Assembly: GCA_016711215.1 (NCBI GenBank)
Contig: JADJTL010000002.1
Location: 248,001-312,000 of the forward strand
Direction of reading: 5' to 3'
DNA: 64,000 bases
Source: Pseudomonadota bacterium
Lineage (GTDB): Bacteria > Myxococcota_A > Polyangia > GCA-2747355
Each line of letters begins with the position of its first letter. Position 1 is the stretch's first letter. The position numbers and the translations under genes were made by a program. The notes beneath the pieces are model-generated. The model had not been told where the DNA came from. It worked only from the letters and a program-made list of their open reading frames with translations, and did no database searches. This document shows, piece after piece, positions 26,981 to 35,900 of this stretch.

Positions 26981-27060
26981 CGTCATTCGCTGCCAAGACA
27001 CCCGCGTCATTCGCTGCCAAGACAGCCCTCCGTCATTCGCTGTCATTCGCTGCCCAAACA
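26981..27060. repeat. Tandem partial copies of the phosphofructokinase 3' end
   Basis: The unit CGTCATTCGCTGCCAAGACA occurs at 26981-27000 and 27005-27024, a 10-base fragment at 27031-27040, and the in-gene version TGTCATTCGCTGCCCAAACA at 27041-27060. The last covers the phosphofructokinase stop codon and its final codons, so the array is made of duplicated gene ends lying downstream of the gene. Confidence 0.9.
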
Positions 27061-28272
27061 GATGTGGAGCTGCCGTAGGCTCTGCAGGATCGGGTGGTCG
27101 AGGGGCACGACCTTACGCTTGCCCGCCACCTGCTCCAGCGGCACCGGCACAATCGCTTCACCACGCACGGCGAGCATCACCCCGGAGAGGCCCTCGATCA
27201 TCAGCTCGACAGTGCGCGTGCCGAGCTTGGTGGCGAGGATCCGATCGGTAGCCGAGGGCGTGCCGCCGCGCTGCGTATGGCCGAGGGTGGTGAGCCTCGT
27301 CTGCAGCCTCGTGCGCCGCTCGAGCTCCTCGCGGATGCGCACGCCGACGGAGATCGGCGCGGGGCTGGGCTCCGGCGGCGCGGCGCTGGACGAACGCTCG
27401 TCGTCGCCGCGTGCCGAGGCCTTCGACTCCTTCGCGCGCTCCTTTTCCTTTTCCCTGTCCTTCTCCTTCGACTTGCGCCCGGCGCGGGCCTTATCGCCAT
27501 GGTGCTCCTTGGCCTGCTCACGCTCTTCCTTGGCCCGCGCCTCCTGCTGCGAGAGCGCGCCTTCGGCGACCGCGATGATCGAGAACTTCTTGCCCTTGCG
27601 GCTGCGCTCGATCAGATCGGCGGCGACCACATCGATCGAGTAGGGAATCTCCGGAATCAAGACCACATCGGCGCCGCCCGCCAGCCCCGCCGCGGCGGCC
27701 AGCCAGCCGGTCTTATGCCCCATCACCTCGACGACCATCACGCGATGGTGGCTCGAGGCAGTCGAGTGCAGCCGGTCGATCGCCTCGGTGGCGATCTGCA
27801 CGGCCGTGTCGAAGCCAAAGGAGACATCCGTCTCGGCGATGTCGTTGTCGATCGTCTTGGGCAGCGTGATGATGCGCAGGGCGTCGGAGCGCTTGAGCAG
27901 CTTGAGCGCGTTCTTCTGCGTGCCACCCCCACCGAGGCAAATCAGGTAGTCGAGGTGCAGGCGGCGGTAGTTCTCCACCGCGGTCGAGGTCATGTCGATC
28001 ACCTGATCGCCCATCAGGAAGGCGTCAGGCTTGTCGCGGCTGGTGCCGAGGATCGTGCCCCCGTGGGTCAGGATCCCCGAGAGCTCATCGTCGGTCAGGC
28101 GCCGGCTGCGATTCTGCACCAGCCCGCGGAAGCCATCGAGGATACCGATCACCTCCATGCCGTAGGCATTGATCGCGGTCTTGCCGACCGCACGAATCGC
28201 CGCGTTGAGCCCCTGGCAGTCGCCGCCCGAGGTCAAGATGCCCACGCAACGCGGCCGCACCCTTCTCGCCAT
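27043..28272 (-). CDS. 6-phosphofructokinase (group III type) with a charged insertion
   Basis: The protein has 409 residues. It phosphorylates fructose 6-phosphate in glycolysis, with ATP or pyrophosphate. Family motifs are GILTSGGDCQGLNAAIR, PKTIDNDI (138-145), SFGFDTAVQIATEAIDRLH and LGHTQRGGTPSATDR. The donor loop is LGGGGTQKNA (113-122): the position that sets donor use is Gly as in ATP enzymes, PKT has Lys as in PPi and actinobacterial enzymes, and the Asp of the usual GGDG is Gly. Residues about 241-305 are an extra segment full of Lys/Glu/Arg/Ala (KSKEKDREKEKERAKE), absent from ordinary members, giving a longer protein. ATG 28272 was preferred to GTG 28275. Confidence 0.9.
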   Translation of the reverse strand: MARRVRPRCVGILTSGGDCQGLNAAIRAVGKTAINAYGMEVIGILDGFRGLVQNRSRRLTDDELSGILTHGGTILGTSRDKPDAFLMGDQVIDMTSTAVENYRRLHLDYLICLGGGGTQKNALKLLKRSDALRIITLPKTIDNDIAETDVSFGFDTAVQIATEAIDRLHSTASSHHRVMVVEVMGHKTGWLAAAAGLAGGADVVLIPEIPYSIDVVAADLIERSRKGKKFSIIAVAEGALSQQEARAKEEREQAKEHHGDKARAGRKSKEKDREKEKERAKESKASARGDDERSSSAAPPEPSPAPISVGVRIREELERRTRLQTRLTTLGHTQRGGTPSATDRILATKLGTRTVELMIEGLSGVMLAVRGEAIVPVPLEQVAGKRKVVPLDHPILQSLRQLHICLGSE

Positions 28273-28308
28273 CACTCACCCCCCATCGGCCCGGTCGCTG
28301 ACGCCAGT

Positions 28309-28380
28309 CGGCTCGTTGATCGGGCGGCCAGTCGGATCGCCAATCGGGCGGCCAGTCGGACCGCCGATCCGGCGGCCAGT
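28309..28380. repeat. 24-bp tandem repeat, 3 imperfect units
   Basis: Three 24-base units, each ending in CGGGCGGCCAGT or CCGGCGGCCAGT, lie between the phosphofructokinase start and the alpha-mannosidase gene, in the divergent promoter region. Changes in copy number would change the spacing of both promoters. Confidence 0.9.
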
Positions 28381-28540
28381 GTAGCGTATGCGCGGGATCA
28401 GCGGGCGCCCCCCGTCCCCGGTCACCTCACCCCGCTGGCCGGCTCTGGGCCTACCGTGCAACAATCCCCGCTTCGGCTCGCCTGGCCTGAGAGCGAGCTT
28501 CGCTGCGGCAGCGCGGCAGCGGGAGAGCGAGGTGGTCCCG

Positions 28541-31204
28541 ATGGCGATCGAATCGCAGCCCGCGCTGGTGCCTGTTCCGGCGCAAGGGGAGGCCGCCGAG
28601 CGCGAGCGTGCGCTTCGGCAACGGCTCGGGGTGCCGGATCGGGCCGAGCGGGTGCTGATCTTTGGCGAGACCAGCCATTGGGATCCGAACTGGCTCTACA
28701 CCACCGAGGAGTACTACGAGCAGCGCATCTGGCGCATCATCGATGCGGCGCTGAACGCGCTGGCCGCCGAGCCCCGACGCGTCTTCGCCTTCGAGAGCAC
28801 GTACTTCCTCAAGCTCTATTGGGAACGCAATCCGGCCAAGCGTGAGCGCCTTCGCGCGCTGATCAACGAGGGTCGCCTGCGGCTGACCGGCACGGGCGTC
28901 ACGACCCCCGACACGGTGCTGCCCGCCACGGAAGCGATCCTGCGCGACTACCTGCATGGCCAGGAGTGGCTGCGCCGGCACGGGTTGCGCGTCGAGCCCA
29001 AGCTCGCCTACCTGCCCGACGATTTCGGCTACTCGCCAGCGCTGCCCTCGGTCCTCGCCGCGCTCGGCTTCGAGATGGCCGGCGTCACGCGCATCGACGG
29101 CATGTACTTCGTCGGCTGCGACTACCGCCCGAAGTCGCGCTTCCCCCTGCCGGGATCGAACGCGGAGCTGCTGCTGCGTGACCACCGCACGCTCGACTTC
29201 GTCTGGCGCGGCCCCGATGGCGCCGAGGTGCTGACGCACTGGAACGCCTTCACCTACTTCCAGGGCGATATGTTGGCCTGCGTCGGCGCGGTGCGCTGGA
29301 TGGGCACCGTCTTCGGCTGGTCGCGCCGCAGCGAGGCTCACATCGCGCGGCGCATTCAGAGCTACATCAAGGCGCTGGCGCCGGTCGCCCGCACGCCCTA
29401 CCTCTTCTGCCCGATCGGCTGCGACTTCAACGACCCGATCGAGGGCCTGGTCGGTCTGATCGATCGCTACAACGAGCGGCGCTTCGCGCAGACCGGCGTC
29501 TGGGCCGTCGTCGCCGGCATGGAGGACTACCTCTCCCTGGTTGATTGCCACCGCGAGCGCCTGCCCGTGCTCGAGCTCGACCCCAACCCCTACTGGATGG
29601 GGTTCTACGCCAGCCGCCAGGAGGCCAAGCTGCTGAGCAACCGCGTCGCGCGCAAGCTCGTGCTGGCCGAGAAGCTCTACGCCCTGCCGACGACGGATAG
29701 CGAGGCGGCGGCCGAGCTCGAGGCCAGCATCGCCGCCGCGCGCGCCCTTGCGCTCGGTCAGGCGCCTGATGGCACGGGGCCAGCGCCGGGCCCATGGGGG
29801 CCGCGACCGAGTGACGCACCTGCCGCCGGCGAGCGCCGCGGCTACGCGACACTCGGGCTCGAGGCTCCCGCCTCGCGACACGTCCAGCGCCTGGCGACCG
29901 GCACGGTCGCGCTCTGGCGACAGGAGCTCGAGCGCGCCTGGGATCTGCTCGTGCTCAGCAACCACCATGACTTCGTCACGGGGACCTCGCCCGACCGCAT
30001 CTGGAAGGCCGAGCAGCAACCCTGGTTGCGCGAGTCCGAAGCGCTCGTCGATATGGCGCTGGCGCGGGTGCAGCCGACCGATCTCCCCGCCTCGGCCACG
30101 GGCCCGGCGCCGCGCTGGTCGCTCGTCGACGGCGAGCTGCAGGTCGAGACCGACCACTACCGCGCCCGCCTGAGCGAGGCCGCCGGCGGGTGTTTCGTCA
30201 GCTTCGTCGATCAGGCTGGAGGCGGCGAGCTGCTGGCGGGCCCCGCCAACGACCTGGTCTCCTACCGCGACTCGGGTGGGCTCTGGCGCATGGGGCACGA
30301 GTACGCCGGCGGCACCTTTCGCGAGCGCGCACGCGCCAGCGCGCTGCCGGCGCAGCTCCACGCGGCGGAGCAGGGCGATCGCCTCGAGGTGCGCGTCGAA
30401 TCCGAGCTCAGCGGTCAGCGCTTCGTCCGTTGGCTCTGGTTTCGCAATGGCACGCCGATCGTGCGGCTGCGCCTCACCGGCACGGCCGCGCGCCGGCGTA
30501 CGATCACCTGCGCCTTCCCCACGGCCTTCGCCGAGGCGCGCACGCTCGCGATGAATGTGCCGGGGGGCGTGGTCGAGCGCCCCGCGCAAAAGCTCTACGA
30601 TCCGACCTTCTGGCCGGCCCGTTCGTTCGTGCACTTGCACGACCCGGTCAGCGACCGCGGCCTGGCGGTCTTTCTCGGCGGACCGGCAGCCCCCGCCCTG
30701 CGCGCCTCGGGCGCCCTCGAGTGGCTGGCCTTTCGCAACGCGCCGCGGGAGATGGCCTTCGGGGTGCTACCGGTGCTGGCGCATCCGGCGCGCGGCACCG
30801 ACCCCGACGTCGGCAGCTTCGACTACGCCCTCTGGTTCACGCGCGCGGGCGACTACCGCGCCAATCACCTGCCGCGCCAGGTGCGTCGCGCGCTCCGCGC
30901 CGCCCTCTTCGCCCCGGACGCACCCGATCTCGACGAGCGCGCGAATGCCGCCATCGTCACCGATGACGCCGAGGTGATGGTGTCGGCGCTCAAGCCGGCC
31001 AGCCGGGGACCGGGGCTGATCGCTCGCCTGCGGGCCTACGGCAGCCTCGGCGGCGACGTTCGGCTCCGCTGCAGCGACCGCCCCCTGCGCGCCGCTCGGC
31101 TCTGCGACGCCCGCGAACGCGACCGCGCCGAGTTGCCCCTGGTCGACGGCGCCTGCGTCGTGCCGATCGAAGCCAGCATCACCAGCGTGCGGCTGCTCTT
31201 CTGA
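28541..31204 (+). CDS. Glycoside hydrolase family 38 (alpha-mannosidase-like) enzyme
   Basis: The protein has 887 residues. GH38 motifs are present: the metal-binding GETSHWDPNWL (His46, Asp48), the catalytic loop LAYLPDDFGYSPALPSVLAA (Asp160/161) and NHHDFVTGTSPD near residue 474. The C-terminal half is the beta-sandwich expected of the family (SELSGQRFVRWLWFRNGTPI, ITCAFPTAFAEA). No signal peptide is seen, so it is probably cytoplasmic and acts on mannosyl oligosaccharides. ATG at 28541 with GAGG upstream was chosen; the preceding 51 open codons are GC-rich with no similarity. It is divergent from the phosphofructokinase gene. Confidence 0.88.
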   Translation: MAIESQPALVPVPAQGEAAERERALRQRLGVPDRAERVLIFGETSHWDPNWLYTTEEYYEQRIWRIIDAALNALAAEPRRVFAFESTYFLKLYWERNPAKRERLRALINEGRLRLTGTGVTTPDTVLPATEAILRDYLHGQEWLRRHGLRVEPKLAYLPDDFGYSPALPSVLAALGFEMAGVTRIDGMYFVGCDYRPKSRFPLPGSNAELLLRDHRTLDFVWRGPDGAEVLTHWNAFTYFQGDMLACVGAVRWMGTVFGWSRRSEAHIARRIQSYIKALAPVARTPYLFCPIGCDFNDPIEGLVGLIDRYNERRFAQTGVWAVVAGMEDYLSLVDCHRERLPVLELDPNPYWMGFYASRQEAKLLSNRVARKLVLAEKLYALPTTDSEAAAELEASIAAARALALGQAPDGTGPAPGPWGPRPSDAPAAGERRGYATLGLEAPASRHVQRLATGTVALWRQELERAWDLLVLSNHHDFVTGTSPDRIWKAEQQPWLRESEALVDMALARVQPTDLPASATGPAPRWSLVDGELQVETDHYRARLSEAAGGCFVSFVDQAGGGELLAGPANDLVSYRDSGGLWRMGHEYAGGTFRERARASALPAQLHAAEQGDRLEVRVESELSGQRFVRWLWFRNGTPIVRLRLTGTAARRRTITCAFPTAFAEARTLAMNVPGGVVERPAQKLYDPTFWPARSFVHLHDPVSDRGLAVFLGGPAAPALRASGALEWLAFRNAPREMAFGVLPVLAHPARGTDPDVGSFDYALWFTRAGDYRANHLPRQVRRALRAALFAPDAPDLDERANAAIVTDDAEVMVSALKPASRGPGLIARLRAYGSLGGDVRLRCSDRPLRAARLCDARERDRAELPLVDGACVVPIEASITSVRLLF

Positions 31205-31215
31205 TCGCCCCTTGC

Positions 31216-31255
31216 CGGGGCGTCTCGTAGCGCGCTCGGGGCGTCTCGTAGCGCG
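31216..31255. repeat. 21-bp-period direct repeat, 2 units, between convergent genes
   Basis: CGGGGCGTCTCGTAGCGCG occurs twice, at 31216 and 31237, filling most of the gap between the convergent mannosidase and NAD(P)HX repair genes. No T-run terminator is present here. Confidence 0.9.
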
Positions 31256-31261
31256 CGCCTC

Positions 31262-32845
31262 TCAGAGCAGCTCGAGCGCGCCCCCGCCGCCCGCGATCAC
31301 CGCCGCGTGATCGGCGCGATAGGCCCGCACGGCGGCCGGCAGGGCCTCCAGCACGTCTCGGGCGATCACGCCATCGGCGCCGCGCTCCGCCGCCGCCCGC
31401 TCGCCGGCCAGGCCATGGATAAAGACGCCTGCCCGCGCCGCCTCGAGCATTGGCAGCCCCAACCCGAACATCGCCGCGATCGTGCCGACCAAGACGTCGC
31501 CCGTACCGGCGGTGGCCAGCGCGGAGCTGCCATTGCAGTTGATCGTCAGCTCACCCTCGGGCGCGGCGATCACCGTGCGCGCCCCCTTGAGCACCACGAT
31601 CACGCCCAGCGCGGCGGCGGCGCGCGCCGCGCTGCCCACGACGTCGGCGGCGAGCACGCTGACGGGTTGGCCGAGCAGCCGCGCCAACTCGCCCAGATGC
31701 GGCGTCAGGACGGTCGGCGCGCGGCGCTGCGCGAGCAGCTCAGGGGCGGCCGCGATCGCCGTCAGGCCATCGCCATCGAGCAGCAGCGGCGTCTGGATCG
31801 CGGGGACGAGGCGGCGCACGAGCTCCTGCGTTTCGGCGGCGAGGGAGAGCCCGTTGCCGAGCGCCACGCAGTCGACCTTGCCGGCCAGCGCCAGGAGCGC
31901 CTCTGCGCCAGCCTCGGAAAGGGCGCCCTCGGCCGTCTCCGGCTGCGGCACAAACACCACCTCGCTGGCCAGCGCGGCCAAGGGCGCTGCGAGGCTGCGC
32001 GGCATCGCCAGACGCGCATAGCCACCGCCGGCCCGCAGCAGCGCCAGCGCGGCGAAGCAGGGTGCGCCGTAGTAGCCGGCGGCGCCCGCGATGAAGAGCA
32101 CGTCGCCGAAGCTGCCCTTATGCCCGTCGGGACGACGGCGAGGCAGGGGCGGCGGCTCGTTCAGCGCCAGTCGCAGCGCGTGATCGGAGAGCAGCGCAGG
32201 CGCGATCGAGATCGGCGCGACGTAGAGCTTCCCGCCGTACTCGCTGCCGGGAAAGAGCAGGTTGCCGCGCTTCGGCAGACCGAAGCTGACGGTATGGCAA
32301 GCTCGCACGGCCGCGCCGCAAACCACCCCGCTGTCGCCGTCGATTCCGGAGGGGATGTCGAGCGCGAGGACCGGGCGACCGGCAGCGTTGATCGCCTCGA
32401 TCGCCGCGCGATAGAGCCCCTCTACTGGGCGCGCCAGCCCGGTCCCGAGCAGCGCGTCGACGACCACCTCGCAGTCGGCCAGGGCGCTGACGAGCTCGGC
32501 GGGCGCCGCGATCATCGCCGGCTCGAGCCCGCTCCGCCGCGCGCGCTCGAGCTGCGCCGCAGCCTCGTTGCTGAAGCGGGTTGGATCGCCAAGCAGCAAC
32601 ACCCGTACCGCGGCGCCGCCGGCATGGAGCTGGCGCGCCACGACCAAGCCGTCGCCCCCGTTATGCCCGACGCCGCAGAGCACGAGATAGCGTCGACCTC
32701 GCACGCCCAGCCGTCGCCGCGCGAGGTGATAAGCCGCCAGGCCCGCGTTCTCCATCAGCAGCGCGACCGACAGGCCGAGCTCCTCGACCGCGCGCCGATC
32801 GAGTTCTCGCATCTCCGCGACGGAAACGACCTTGGTCCGCATCAT
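31262..32845 (-). CDS. nnr: Bifunctional NAD(P)H-hydrate epimerase / ADP-dependent dehydratase
   Basis: The protein has 527 residues. The N-terminal domain (about 1-215) is the epimerase (LCGVGHNGGDGLVVARQL, VDALLGTGLARPVEGLY, LALDIPSGIDGDSG). The C-terminal domain (about 235-520) is the ribokinase-fold dehydratase (GHKGSFGDVLFIAGAAGYYG, TPHLGELARLLG, NCNGSSALATAGTGDVLVGT). Together they repair damaged NADHX/NADPHX. The domain order and length match fused bacterial Nnr. Two adjacent ATGs occur; 32845 has GAGG eight bases upstream. The 45 codons further upstream look non-coding. Confidence 0.95.
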   Translation of the reverse strand: MMRTKVVSVAEMRELDRRAVEELGLSVALLMENAGLAAYHLARRRLGVRGRRYLVLCGVGHNGGDGLVVARQLHAGGAAVRVLLLGDPTRFSNEAAAQLERARRSGLEPAMIAAPAELVSALADCEVVVDALLGTGLARPVEGLYRAAIEAINAAGRPVLALDIPSGIDGDSGVVCGAAVRACHTVSFGLPKRGNLLFPGSEYGGKLYVAPISIAPALLSDHALRLALNEPPPLPRRRPDGHKGSFGDVLFIAGAAGYYGAPCFAALALLRAGGGYARLAMPRSLAAPLAALASEVVFVPQPETAEGALSEAGAEALLALAGKVDCVALGNGLSLAAETQELVRRLVPAIQTPLLLDGDGLTAIAAAPELLAQRRAPTVLTPHLGELARLLGQPVSVLAADVVGSAARAAAALGVIVVLKGARTVIAAPEGELTINCNGSSALATAGTGDVLVGTIAAMFGLGLPMLEAARAGVFIHGLAGERAAAERGADGVIARDVLEALPAAVRAYRADHAAVIAGGGGALELL

Positions 32846-32919
32846 CGGGCTGCCCTCATGCAGGTGAGCGTGCTCGCACGCCGGAGTGACCGACGCCTGG
32901 CAAGCCTGGGACGCCGCGC

Positions 32920-35900
32920 TCAGCGCCATCGATCGGGCACCACGCCCTCCTCGACGGTGGGCGCGAGCGCCTCTGGACATCCATCCGCGTCGTCGATCCC
33001 GTTGATCGTCTCCGGCTCGTTGGGGCAGCGATCGCGGGGATCTGGAATGCCGTCACCGTCGTTATCCGCGTCGCGGCAGCCATCGGTGTCCTCGAAGCCA
33101 TCCATGTCCTCGGGCTCGTCCGGACAGCTATCACGCGCATCCGGGATTCCGTCACGATCGTTATCCAGGTCTGGGCAACCGTCGTCGTCCTCGAAGTAGT
33201 CCTTATCCTCGGCCACGTTCGGACAACGGTCATCGCTATCGAGCACGCCGTCATTGTCGTTGTCGGGGTCAGGGCAGCCATCGGCATCGTCGAAGCCGTC
33301 ACGGTCCTCGGCCTCGTCAGGACAAGCGTCGAGCTCGTCGGCGATCCCGTCGTGGTCCCTGTCGGCCACCGGATCCGCGCGCCGGAGCGGATTTTCGCCG
33401 TGCTGATAGTGCAGCCCCGCCAGCACCCGAAAGGCCGGCGTCCCCAGCCCGCCGCCAAAGCCGGGGCCCCCTCCAACGCTCGCGCTCAGGCCCCAGGGCA
33501 GCAGGCCGCGCAGCCCCACGAGCAGCTCGCCCCCGCGCTGGCGCTCGCCACGGCTCGCCAGACCCAAGAACCCCTGGCCGTCGATCAGCGCGTCGAGGCG
33601 CCGTTCCCAGAGGCGCGTGCGCAGCCCGACCGAGAGCCAGGCCTCGTCTCCGACCGTGGCACGCTGGGCGTCTCCTGCGAACGCCAGCTGGTAGTCCGGG
33701 CGCAAACGCACGCCGACGTTGAGCGCGGCACCGAAGCGCGACCAGTCCACGCCGAGGATCGCGCGCGGCTCGACCGTCACGCCCTCGTCGCCGCGAAAGT
33801 CAGCGCTGCTACCGGTCGGCAGGTCGACCGCCAGGCCCAGGCCCGCCAGCCACGGTCCCTGCGCCAGCAGCCTCCCCTTCAGTATCAAGCGCAGATCGCC
33901 GCTCCCCGCGGAAAGCGCGGGCCGAGTGCCGAAAATCGCGCCGCGCGAGCCACCATCCTGGGCCAGGACCACGGGCAGCGCGAGCCCGAGCTCCAGGCGC
34001 TGCCAGAGGCCCAGCGCCAGCAAGAGCTCGGCGTTGAGCTGGTACTTGACCTCATCGTAGCGGTGCGCGCCGTTGACCCGATCGACCACCTGCAGCAGCC
34101 GCTGGTCATAGTGGAGGAAGACGCCCGCCGAAGGCGATAGATGCGGCAGCGTCGTGGCCGTCTCGGTGCTGAAGAAGCCGAGCGCCGCGGCGGGCGGCCG
34201 CAAGCGCAAGATGGAAAATCCGCCCGTCTGCGCCAGCGCCGGCGCAGCCCCGCCCACCACCAGCAGAGCGACGAGCGGCAGCACACGCGGCGCGGGGCGG
34301 CGCCGGCGTCGCGCCGCGCCGCGACGACCCCCGCGACGCCCGCCGGCCACGGAACGCAGCGCGAGCAGCGCCGCGAGCAGGGCGAGCCAGAGCAGCGGCG
34401 GGGCCGACGCGGGCGCGGTCAACGCGCAGCCGCCGCCGGCGAGCCAGGCATCCGACCGCAGCGGGTCGCGGCCGGCCCGCACCTCATCACCATCGCTCAC
34501 GCCGTCGTGGTCGCTGTCACTCTGCGTGGAATCGGTCTCACCAGGATCGACGACGCCGTTGCCGTTGCGATCCTCCTCACGATCGAGCAGGCCGTCGCCG
34601 TCCGTATCCGTGGGGAAATCGTCGCGGGGGTTGAGGGGATCGGTGCCTGCCGCCACCTCGGCGCCATCCTCCACCCCGCCACCGTCGGTATCCTTCAGCC
34701 GCGGATCGGTCTCCTCGCTCTCGCGCGTGCCGTTGTGGTTCCTGTCCTCGGCACCATCCTTGAGCCCGTCACCGTCCGTGTCGGCCCGCGTCGGGTCGGT
34801 CTCGCCAGCGTCGAAGACGCCGTCCTTGTTGGCATCCTCAACCCCGTCGAAGAGCCCATCGTCATCGCTGTCGGCCCGCGTCGGGTCGGTCTCGCCCGGG
34901 TTGCGGCGGCCGTCCTGGTTCTTGTCCTCGAGCCCATCGCCCAGCCCATCGCCGTCGCTGTCGACCAAGCGCGGATCGGTCTCTCCGCTATCGACCTCAC
35001 CGTCCTTGTCGCGATCTTCGACGCCGTCACCGAGCCCATCGCCATCGGTGTCGGCCAGGCGCGGATCAGTCTCACCCGCCTCGACAATGCCGTTAAGGTT
35101 GCGATCCTCGACCCGATCGGGAAGCCCATCGCCGTCGCTGTCGACGAAGTCATCGTCCGGATCGAGGGGATCGTGCCGGGTGCTCAGCACCTCGGAGCCA
35201 TCCGCCTCGCCGCCGCCATCAGTGTCGAAGCGCCTCGGATCCGTTTCGCCCTCATCGACCACACCATTGCGGTTGAGGTCCTCGCCCTCCTCAGGGCTCG
35301 CTATGCCGTCGTTGTTGGCGTCGATCCAGCCATCGACCAGGCCGTCGCGATCCGTGTCCTGGCTGAGCGGATCGGTCTCGCTCGCCGGATCGGTCCTACC
35401 GTCGCCGTTGAGCTCCTCGAGCCCATCGATCAACCCGTCGCCGTCGCTGTCGGCCACGAGCGGGCTGGTCTCTCCACTGTCGACGACGCCATTGGCATTA
35501 CGATCCTCCTGGAGGTTGGTCAGGCGGTCGCCGTCGCAGTCGTCGGCCGTACCGGGTAGCGCGACGCTGGGGCAGGGCGAGACACAGCGCAGCGCCGCGC
35601 TATCGCAGAGCGCGCTGGTGCAATCAGCGTGCTGCGCACATTGCTGTCCGAGGCCGCAGCGCGCCGAGCACAGGCCGCCGCAGTCGATATCCGTCTCCGT
35701 GCCATTCTTCGCGCCATCGTCGCAGCCCGGCGCGGCACAGACCGGCGGGTTGGCGTCGGTGTCGCAGACCGCGCTCAGGCAATCGCGACCCAACGCGCAG
35801 CCCTTCCCCAGCGCGCAGGCTACCGAACAGATCCCGCCGCAGTCGCGGTCGGTCTCGCTGCCGTTGAAGACGCCGTCGGTGCAGCTCGGCGCCGCGCAGC

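Noticed and set aside
27094..28845. A 583-codon plus-strand frame across the phosphofructokinase gene
   Set aside because: It is antisense to a clear enzyme gene and crosses a promoter region and repeats.
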